From an uncultured Eubacteriales bacterium (GTDB lineage Bacteria; Bacillota; Clostridia; Oscillospirales; Ruminococcaceae), in the NCBI GenBank assembly GCA_959605275.1, contig CAUHFD010000207.1, forward strand, positions 1-5,000: 5,000 bases of DNA, given 5' to 3'. Every line of letters begins with the position of its first letter. The stretch's first letter is position 1. Both the position numbers and the translations under genes were made by a program. This document shows, piece after piece, positions 1 through 4,698 of this stretch. The notes below the pieces were generated by a model. The model worked only from the letters and a program-made list of their open reading frames with translations. It was not told the origin of the DNA and made no database searches.

Positions 1-64
1 CGCCCCTGCTAAGGGTGTAGGTCGGGCAACCGGCGCGAGGGTTCAAATCCCTCCTTCTCCGCCA
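1..64 (+). tRNA. tRNA-Ser(GCU), 3' part (5' end lies outside the window)
   Basis: The window opens inside a serine tRNA, exactly at the anticodon stem. Bases 1-5 pair with 13-17 (one G-U pair) around the 7-base loop CTGCTAA, giving anticodon GCU at 8-10, which reads AGC/AGU serine codons. The long variable arm that marks a class II tRNA is present: 21-25 pairs with 30-34 around a GCAA loop. The T arm is GAGGG (37-41), TTCAAAT, CCCTC (49-53). Bases 54-60 are the 3' acceptor strand, G61 is the discriminator base, and CCA (62-64) is encoded. The acceptor 5' strand and D arm are missing only because of the window edge. Confidence 0.96.
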
Positions 65-68
65 AAAA

Positions 69-108
69 GAAACGGTAATTTTCTTATCGAAATTTGCCGT
101 TTCTTTTT
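69..108 (+). terminator. Rho-independent terminator of the tRNA-Ser gene
   Basis: GAAACGG (69-75) pairs with CCGTTTC (97-103). The stem extends inward by TAA/TTG with one wobble, and a further TTTC/GAAA pairing follows across one mismatch. Five T residues follow directly (104-108). It starts only four bases after the tRNA CCA, so it ends the tRNA transcript. Confidence 0.88.
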
Positions 109-133
109 ATTTCCACGTCTAAAGACACCAAAC

Positions 134-178
134 AAAAAGCACGGCATGACAGTTTCGAACTATCATGCCGTGCTTTTT
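134..178. terminator. Bidirectional terminator between tRNA-Ser and the LysM-CAP gene
   Basis: A perfect 16-bp stem (134-149 with 163-178) is flanked by AAAAA on the left and TTTTT on the right, so it reads as a U-tract terminator in both directions. Beyond one C/A mismatch the stem continues as AGTT/AACT around a TCG loop. Leftward it serves the LysM-CAP gene, whose stop codon lies about 80 bases away at 259. Rightward it is a second, back-up terminator for the tRNA. Bases 179-258 hold nothing else recognisable. Confidence 0.92.
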
Positions 179-258
179 ATCGACTTTGTTAAATACCTGT
201 GCCATGGTTAAATTTTCAACTTCGCATAAAGTGTTTTTATACTCCAAACCATTGTCCA

Positions 259-873
259 CTATCCGATAAACATTTGGGTCCAATAATTTCCATTTGCCAC
301 ATATCCCACACCGATCTGAGTATAAGAACTATTCAGAATATTGGCGCGGTGACCGCTGGAGTTCATCCAACCGTCTACCACTGCCTGCGGTGTTTTATAT
401 CCATAAGCGATGTTTTCCCCTGCAGTCCGATAAGAAATTCCAAAGGATTTTATCATCTGAAACGGCGTCCCATAGACCGGACTGTTATGAGCAAAATATC
501 GATTATCCACCATATCCTGCGATTTATACCGTGCTACTCTGGAAAGCTCCCAATTTGCAGACAATGCTTTCAAACCGTTTTCCTGCCGAATTTTATTCAC
601 AAGTCGAATGACCTCATTTTCAAAAGCTGTAACCGTAGTATCCAACTGCGGAATAGATAAGACCTGCCCCGGATAAATCAGATCCGGATTGGCAATTTGA
701 GGATTTGCTTTGATAATTTCACTGACACCCACCTGATATTTTACCGCCAGTTTCCACATGGTGTCTCCCTTCACAACGGTGTGAGATAAATTGTTCGATA
801 CCGCTGAAGCGGAAGGAATAAACAAGGAAGCTATCAAAATAGCCACCATGAAAATAGTACATAGTTTCTTCAT
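259..873 (-). CDS. Secreted LysM-CAP domain protein (YkwD-like)
   Basis: A 204-residue exported cell-envelope protein. Residues 1-24 form a typical signal peptide: a KK start, a hydrophobic core, and a likely cut after the ASA at 22-24. Residues 29-75 are a LysM domain with the hallmark GDTMWKLA and YPGQ segments, which should bind peptidoglycan N-acetylglucosamine. Residues about 83-204 are a bacterial SCP/CAP domain, with FAHNSP (H129), GENIA (E153), the NSSGHRANIL signature (H175), and a C-terminal WTQMFIG that matches the usual family end, so it is complete. The metal-binding-type His/Glu cavity is therefore retained. The exact biochemical role of bacterial CAP proteins is unsettled. Spore-associated or wall-associated roles are both known for LysM-CAP architectures. 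The ATG at 871-873 is supported by GGAGG at 881-885, seven bases upstream. The gene is single, with its own promoter and a shared terminator; a WalR-type box in the promoter argues for a wall-related vegetative role. Confidence 0.93.
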   Translation of the reverse strand: MKKLCTIFMVAILIASLFIPSASAVSNNLSHTVVKGDTMWKLAVKYQVGVSEIIKANPQIANPDLIYPGQVLSIPQLDTTVTAFENEVIRLVNKIRQENGLKALSANWELSRVARYKSQDMVDNRYFAHNSPVYGTPFQMIKSFGISYRTAGENIAYGYKTPQAVVDGWMNSSGHRANILNSSYTQIGVGYVANGNYWTQMFIG

Positions 874-914
874 GCCAGAACCTCCAATTTAAATTTACCT
901 CGAGGAATGTTTAC

Positions 915-943
915 ATTGTAACACTTTTGTAACCTTTTCGCAA
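915..943 (-). promoter_or_regulatory. Sigma-A-type promoter of the LysM-CAP gene
   Basis: Read leftward, a -35 box TTGCGA (938-943) and a -10 box TACAAT (915-920) are separated by exactly 17 bases. Transcription would start near 908, giving a short leader of about 35 bases that holds the GGAGG ribosome binding site. An 11-base palindrome, TTACATTGTAA (911-921), overlaps the -10 box. Confidence 0.75.
917..933 (+). promoter_or_regulatory. Candidate WalR (YycF) binding box inside the LysM-CAP promoter
   Basis: TGTAAC (917-922), five bases, TGTAAC (928-933) is a perfect match to the published WalR consensus TGTWAH-N5-TGTWAH. WalR is the response regulator of the essential WalRK system that controls peptidoglycan remodelling genes in Firmicutes. 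The box covers most of the -10 element and the spacer, which would favour repression by occlusion. The match is seen directly; binding and the sign of regulation are inferred. Confidence 0.55.
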
Positions 944-1143
944 ATGTAATGATTTCCAACTCTCTGTTTTTGGCATATCTTCAACCTTTACAATGATAAT
1001 GTTTTTTTATTTCGTATTACAAAAGTGACCCAATATGCAAAAGTAAAATACAAAATGACATCTTAAATTATTAATTTATCATTTCATTGAAAATTCAAAT
1101 TACTTTTTACAAATCCATCATAAGTTTTCTTTAAAAACCTTGA

Positions 1144-1173
1144 TTATCTTTCAAAAATATGTTACTTTATAAT
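1144..1173 (+). promoter_or_regulatory. Possible promoter for the AraC-family regulator
   Basis: A perfect -10 box TATAAT lies at 1168-1173. The best -35 candidate with acceptable spacing is TTATCT (1144-1149, 18-base spacer), which is weak; TTGATT at 1140-1145 is closer to consensus but 22 bases away. If used, it would give a leader of about 255 bases containing both hairpins at 1190-1311. No better rightward promoter was found nearer to the gene. AT-rich DNA yields chance TATAAT matches, so this is tentative. Confidence 0.35.
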
Positions 1174-1189
1174 TAATATTTGCCGACTA

Positions 1190-1227
1190 AATCAATAAAA
1201 ACTGGAAATATCGTGTTTTTATTGATT
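1190..1227. repeat. Perfect 13-bp inverted repeat (hairpin)
   Basis: AATCAATAAAAAC (1190-1202) is exactly complementary to GTTTTTATTGATT (1215-1227) around a 12-base loop. Neither strand has a terminal T tract outside the stem, so it is not a standard terminator. It lies 35 bases from the next hairpin, and the two may form one unit. Confidence 0.7.
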
Positions 1228-1262
1228 CAGACATATCTTGATGAGAACACAGAGCACTTTGC

Positions 1263-1311
1263 CAATCCATAAACAACCGCAAAACGCCTTGCTGTCGCTG
1301 TTTATGAATTG
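1263..1311. repeat. Structured inverted repeat with 13-base arms
   Basis: CAATCCATAAACA (1263-1275) pairs with TGTTTATGAATTG (1299-1311) with a single discordant position. That position is C/A if transcribed rightward but a tolerated G-U if transcribed leftward. A smaller hairpin, GCAA (1279-1282) with TTGC (1289-1292), lies inside. The core is more GC-rich than the flanking DNA. It could be an extragenic palindromic repeat, the end of a small non-autonomous element, or part of a leader RNA; the sequence alone does not decide. Confidence 0.6.
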
Positions 1312-1320
1312 TTCCGTGAG

Positions 1321-1332
1321 CATTAATTAATG
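1321..1332. repeat. 12-bp perfect palindrome, possible operator
   Basis: CATTAATTAATG reads the same on both strands, about 100 bases before the regulator gene. Such a site could bind a dimeric protein, but in AT-rich DNA it could be chance. Confidence 0.3.
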
Positions 1333-1390
1333 TTTGCCATCAGAATAAAAGCACACTTTACGCTTTTAAGAAAGATGTGAAAAATACGAA

Positions 1391-1438
1391 AAGGAGGATA
1401 TATCTGAAAAATCAGATTCAGATATCTGCTGAACAATG
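1391..1438 (+). promoter_or_regulatory. Regulator leader: strong SD, hairpin, then start codon
   Basis: AAGGAGG (1391-1397) is a strong ribosome binding site but sits 38 bases before the ATG at 1436, far beyond normal spacing. Between them ATATCTGA (1400-1407) can pair with TCAGATAT (1418-1425). Folding this stem leaves 12 unpaired bases between SD and ATG, a workable distance. A competing smaller stem, ATCTGA/TCAGAT (1402-1407 with 1412-1417), and a 10-bp palindrome, CAGATATCTG (1419-1428), overlap it. There is an in-frame TGA at 1430-1432, so no earlier start is possible in this frame. Confidence 0.5.
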
Positions 1439-2242
1439 CAAGTAGAAACCACCTGTTTCTTGTTTGGACATCAGGCATACGTCGAAATGCCCGCCAAAAC
1501 ATATTACGCTTTTAATAGATTTTGCTATGTAAAAAAAGGAGGAACCACTTATATTGACGACGATGATCAAGTACAAATCCGAGAAGGGTATTTTTACCTT
1601 TTTCCGGTTCGTTCATACAGCCTTGGTATCCGACCAGAAGGCGGATATGATCATGTCTGGGGACACATTCTGATTAAGGGGTTTCAGTTTAACAAAGTAA
1701 TCGAAATTAATCCGCAAGAATATGACGTGCTGCCTGCATTATTGAATTACATGGAAAAGATAATATTAGAAAATTCAGAACCACCTATTAAAGAATATCA
1801 AGACAGACTTTGGCAAATTGTCACCAGTGATAATCAATATTTTTCTCTTTTAAAACATATTATCTGCACCATCGTCGAAATGATTTCTTTGCAAATGCAG
1901 CAACACAACAGTTCAGATGACCTACAAGTAATTATTGATTATATTACCTTCAATTTAGATAAAGATTTATCAAATGAAAATCTTGCAAAAATTGTAATGT
2001 ATCATAAAAACTATTTCATTCAAAAATTCACCGAGAAATATGCTATGTCACCTCAAAAATTCGTGTTAAAAACAAGGATATCGGAAGCGATTATGATGCT
2101 GATGAATGACGTAAAAATTCAGGATATTGCTTTTCGTCTCGGGTATGAAAATGCAAAATCCTTCAGCAGAGCGTTTAAACGAGAAGTTGGTATTTCTCCT
2201 TATGAATATAAAAGCACACATTATTATGGAATCAAATGTTAG
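1436..2242 (+). CDS. AraC/XylS-family transcriptional regulator
   Basis: A 268-residue regulator of usual AraC length. Residues about 8-85 have the pattern of the AraC cupin-like sensor domain (strand-rich, with REGYFYLFP, the characteristic turn before the ligand pocket). Residues about 95-160 form a helical linker. Residues about 162-262 are the paired helix-turn-helix DNA-binding domain: first helix-turn-helix around LSNENLAKIVMYHKNYFIQKF (178-198), second around IQDIAFRLGYENAKSFSRAFK (228-248), closed by the family signature GISPYEYK (252-259). The sensor side probably binds a sugar. Its convergent neighbours are two glycan-active enzymes, so they are the natural targets, though no operator can be proved here. 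Start: an in-frame stop at 1430-1432 makes ATG 1436 the earliest start, but its SD is displaced (see leader entry). It is monocistronic and ends before a strong terminator. Confidence 0.93.
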   Translation: MQVETTCFLFGHQAYVEMPAKTYYAFNRFCYVKKGGTTYIDDDDQVQIREGYFYLFPVRSYSLGIRPEGGYDHVWGHILIKGFQFNKVIEINPQEYDVLPALLNYMEKIILENSEPPIKEYQDRLWQIVTSDNQYFSLLKHIICTIVEMISLQMQQHNSSDDLQVIIDYITFNLDKDLSNENLAKIVMYHKNYFIQKFTEKYAMSPQKFVLKTRISEAIMMLMNDVKIQDIAFRLGYENAKSFSRAFKREVGISPYEYKSTHYYGIKC

Positions 2243-2308
2243 ATTCTATCTAATCAAATAAAATAAAAAACCTGAGTCTCAATAATAAATGTGCCTGCTT
2301 AATAAAAC

Positions 2309-2359
2309 AAAAATCATCAAGAGTTATTTCCTTTTTACAGATAACTCTTGATGATTTTT
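2309..2359. terminator. Bidirectional terminator between the regulator and the enzyme operon
   Basis: A perfect 19-bp stem (2309-2327 with 2341-2359) surrounds a 13-base loop. The right arm ends in a run of T (2355-2360) and the left arm begins with A residues, so it can terminate both the rightward regulator transcript and the leftward enzyme operon, whose stop codon is only 20 bases away at 2379. Confidence 0.93.
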
Positions 2360-2378
2360 TATAACAAATATGTTCTGT

Positions 2379-3428
2379 TTATTGCATATCCAATTCCCGA
2401 TCGGTCGGCAACGGTTTTAACGGTGCAGAAGGTAACGTTTGATACCAATAGGCAACCGTAGCATAATCATCTCGCCGACATCTTTGCCCAAATTCAAAAT
2501 TCCCCAGATTCTGTAATGTCATTTTAAAATCATTGGAAAAACGAATCGGATCCGGTATATGCCAACGATAAGCCATAAATCTTGGCTGATAATTATACTG
2601 TGTCGTATTTTCTCCAAGAACTGCATACATACCAACATATTCACCAGAAAAGGACTGATATCGCCGTAAAGCCTCATCGTATCCCCATGCATAAGAGCCA
2701 CAGAAATAATCCTCTGTTCCAGTATAATTGATACTGGGATATTGATCACCGTCAATATACATCTTAGGCTCTCCTTCTACCCAGCAGCCATTATTGCCGT
2801 TCACTCCTGCAAAAAGTGCAGTACCAACATAATGACCGGTCCCGCGAATCCCGTCAATAACAACATATTCTTGATTCAAAGTTACTGGTCTCTCTTGCCG
2901 ATAAGAGGCATGAAAATATCCGCAATCCTCTTCTGTTTTTATACGCTGTCCTGTAATACTGTAATAACTTACATGGTCATTTACAGGAGATCGATTTTCT
3001 AATGTGATTTTGCAATGATGACGAAATGGCATTTTCCAATAGCAATTCATCCCTCTACATGGTGCAACCAATACCATCGAAGAATTTAAAGTCGGAAAGT
3101 TACCGGAAACATCTTTTATCGTATTTCCAAATCCATATCCAAAAAAAGCGCTCAATGGAGTTTCTACTGACGGATATTCTTGTCCATCCCAATAAATACG
3201 TAATATAAAATGGGATCCGCTATACCCGCCAAACCACATGCTTTGTATTTCACCCGGTCCATCTATTTCAGCCAAAACCTTAGTTTTTCCAGGCTTCAAT
3301 ACAATACACGGATTTAATTTTTCCCATGGTTTTCCATGCGAGCCTCCACCCTTTACTCCCAAGAGATTCTCTGGAGAAAAACAAAAAGTTTCAGCAGGGG
3401 TGATTTTTGCAATATTATACTCACACAT
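2379..3428 (-). CDS. DUF2961 / glycoside hydrolase family 172 protein
   Basis: A 349-residue protein of the DUF2961 family, the basis of glycoside hydrolase family GH172. Known members act on difructose dianhydride (alpha-D-fructofuranosyl linkages) or D-arabinofuranosides. Seen here: the N-terminal GVKGGGSHGKPW and NPCIVLKPG segments (24-47), GPGEIQSMWF (57-66), and the family core WVEGEPKMYIDGD (216-228) followed by TGTEDYF (236-242). E218 or E220 together with E239 are the likely catalytic acids; E218 and E239 are 21 residues apart, matching my recollection of the spacing in the characterised Bifidobacterium enzyme. There is no signal peptide, so it is cytoplasmic and should act on imported oligosaccharide. 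ATG 3426-3428 is supported by AGGAGAA at 3434-3440. It is the second gene of a leftward operon, 38 bases after the GH99-like gene. Family assignment is firm; the substrate is unknown. Confidence 0.92.
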   Translation of the reverse strand: MCEYNIAKITPAETFCFSPENLLGVKGGGSHGKPWEKLNPCIVLKPGKTKVLAEIDGPGEIQSMWFGGYSGSHFILRIYWDGQEYPSVETPLSAFFGYGFGNTIKDVSGNFPTLNSSMVLVAPCRGMNCYWKMPFRHHCKITLENRSPVNDHVSYYSITGQRIKTEEDCGYFHASYRQERPVTLNQEYVVIDGIRGTGHYVGTALFAGVNGNNGCWVEGEPKMYIDGDQYPSINYTGTEDYFCGSYAWGYDEALRRYQSFSGEYVGMYAVLGENTTQYNYQPRFMAYRWHIPDPIRFSNDFKMTLQNLGNFEFGQRCRRDDYATVAYWYQTLPSAPLKPLPTDRELDMQ

Positions 3429-3466
3429 AGAAGTTCTCCTTTTTATCGGTCGTAAATATATGACAG

Positions 3467-4576
3467 TTATTCTGTAAATACCCGCTTAATTGCCTCTAAA
3501 TAGCCATACCCGTATAAATCGTCCGGTTCAATATAACTGGTTTCTGTCCACTCATTCCAACTGTTAATCGTAACCAGCGGTACCTGCTCCGGATGGGAGT
3601 CCACATACTGTTTTGCGGCTCGCAGAGCTGCTTCTATGGCTTCGGGGGTATTATTCTTTACAATTCCATCCCGAAACCCCATAAACCGCGGATTATTATC
3701 CCATCCCACTGACACATGAGGATAATACGGTATATGAAATTCACGATCAATTCTTTCCCATTCTTTTACCGCCTCCGGTATTAATTCCGTATAATCACGG
3801 TTAATATTCAAATAATGTGCAAACTGATAGTGTGTCATTCCCTGAAAGCCCAAAAGATCCACCAAAGACGATGTCGTCGGCGCAATCCCACCGTCCACGC
3901 CGCTTAAATTATAGCAAGTAGCATTCCAAAAAGTAATTTGCAGATAGATACCTTTTAATCCCTGACGGATACTTTCCTCTTGCAGCCAATCCAATGCCTC
4001 TCTTGTCGCATGGATTCCACCTAATCCACGTACCAGATTATCAATATCATAAATTTGGAACACAGGCTTTCCGTCAATACAGTAATAAGACGGATGCTTA
4101 AAGTACTTTTCAATTAAACGCTTCCCGATTCGTTCAAACTCAGTGCGATCTACTGCGCCGTCCCAAATGACAGTATCGTACATGGCATCTGAATTCCGAA
4201 TATCCCAGGTGGGATTCACACTATGATTTGCCCACATGAGATAAAACTTTACTCTATCATTGTTTCTTGCCTGTAAATACCCTTCGTTTAAGCAGTTTTC
4301 CAGAAACGGTTGTCGGTCATACCAGTACCAATCATAAATAAACACATTCACTCCATGATCGGCAGCGGCATCAATTTCCATTTCCATCACATAGGAATCT
4401 GCCTCATTGACGTATCCCCACAGAGGTTTCCTCGGCCAACTATGTCCCGGGAATTTTTTCACAGCGTTCTGTACTGACTGCCACTCTCCGTTTCCTTTTT
4501 CCCAAAATATTCTGCTTCGTGCGTCATTTCCGGTATATGCCGGCCAAACATAAGCTGCTACATCATATTTTTGCAT
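3467..4576 (-). CDS. GH99-like (WbsX family) protein, probable glycoside hydrolase
   Basis: A 369-residue protein of the WbsX family (often annotated glycosyltransferase WbsX), a TIM-barrel group related to glycoside hydrolases GH99 and GH71. Visible landmarks: the first barrel strand and following loop, AAYVWPAY to KGNGEW (7-32), a helix then GVNVFIYDWYWYD (75-87), FYLMWANH (111-118), KPVFQIYD (170-177), GYDN-type motif VGWDNNPRF (290-298), and the diagnostic C-terminal INSWNEWTETSYIEPD (337-352) followed by YGYGYLEA (355-362). E342, E345 and E350 are candidate active-site acids. Only some members lie in O-antigen clusters; here the GH172 partner and AraC neighbour favour glycan breakdown over synthesis. 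There is no signal peptide, so it is cytoplasmic. ATG 4574-4576 has AGAGGAA at 4582-4588. It is the first gene of the leftward pair, preceded closely by a terminator-like hairpin. Length matches stand-alone family members. Confidence 0.88.
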   Translation of the reverse strand: MQKYDVAAYVWPAYTGNDARSRIFWEKGNGEWQSVQNAVKKFPGHSWPRKPLWGYVNEADSYVMEMEIDAAADHGVNVFIYDWYWYDRQPFLENCLNEGYLQARNNDRVKFYLMWANHSVNPTWDIRNSDAMYDTVIWDGAVDRTEFERIGKRLIEKYFKHPSYYCIDGKPVFQIYDIDNLVRGLGGIHATREALDWLQEESIRQGLKGIYLQITFWNATCYNLSGVDGGIAPTTSSLVDLLGFQGMTHYQFAHYLNINRDYTELIPEAVKEWERIDREFHIPYYPHVSVGWDNNPRFMGFRDGIVKNNTPEAIEAALRAAKQYVDSHPEQVPLVTINSWNEWTETSYIEPDDLYGYGYLEAIKRVFTE

Positions 4577-4594
4577 ACTTGTTCCTCTTTCTTT

Positions 4595-4658
4595 GAAAAA
4601 AGGCTTTCCATTTGATTCAGATTGTTATTAATCTTTATCGAATGAAAAGCCTTTTTTC
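4595..4658 (-). terminator. Terminator-like hairpin, possible attenuator, before the GH99-like gene
   Basis: A 13-bp perfect stem (4595-4607 with 4646-4658) continues after one mismatch with eight more pairs (4609-4616 with 4637-4644, one wobble), then a 5-bp tip AGATT/AATCT (4619-4623 with 4630-4634). Read leftward it ends in TTTTTT (4601-4596), a standard intrinsic terminator for the surface-protein gene that stops at 4699. The run of T lies only 19 bases before the GH99-like ATG, next to its ribosome binding site, leaving no room for a promoter after it. It may therefore act as a conditional terminator for the enzyme operon. Confidence 0.82.
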
Positions 4659-4698
4659 TTCTATCTTACGCGATAGTTAATAAATGCTATTCTTTTTC

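Larger units (their letters stand above)
874..1435. other. Gene-free AT-rich stretch between divergent genes
   Basis: No convincing coding region is seen on either strand: reading frames are short, and none has a ribosome binding site plus a protein-like composition. The left end (874-943) is the LysM-CAP leader and promoter. Bases about 950-1140 are very AT-rich, and I see no clear element in them other than an inverted copy of CACTTTTGTAA at 1017-1027. The right part holds a possible promoter (1144-1173), two hairpins (1190-1227, 1263-1311), a palindrome (1321-1332) and the regulator's leader. Confidence 0.7.

Noticed and set aside
1..64. tRNA 3' end as an integration site for a mobile element
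   Set aside because: No integrase, excisionase or direct copy of the tRNA end is found in the window.
294..611. 105-codon open frame on the + strand
   Set aside because: A second antisense shadow of the LysM-CAP gene with no recognisable protein features.
199..660. 153-codon open frame on the + strand
   Set aside because: It runs antisense to the LysM-CAP gene, has Cys/His/Ile-rich unprotein-like composition and no ribosome binding site, and overlaps a gene with clear domains.
948..995. Short + strand frame starting at ATG 948 (15 codons)
   Set aside because: No ribosome binding site, overlaps the upstream part of the LysM-CAP promoter, and is too short to support.
1263..1311. Hairpin as a Rho-independent terminator
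   Set aside because: No T tract follows the stem on either strand.
1190..1332. CRISPR array or terminal inverted repeats of an insertion sequence
   Set aside because: The hairpins differ in sequence, there is no repeat-spacer periodicity, no transposase and no visible target duplication.
1533..1556. AAAAAGGAGG inside the AraC gene suggesting an internal start
   Set aside because: It encodes KKGG in the sensor domain; the only properly placed in-frame codon is ATT, and starting there would remove a conserved part of the domain.
2519..3477. Several 60-86-codon frames on both strands across the GH172 gene
   Set aside because: All lie within or antisense to a well-supported family member and lack their own ribosome binding sites and domain signatures.
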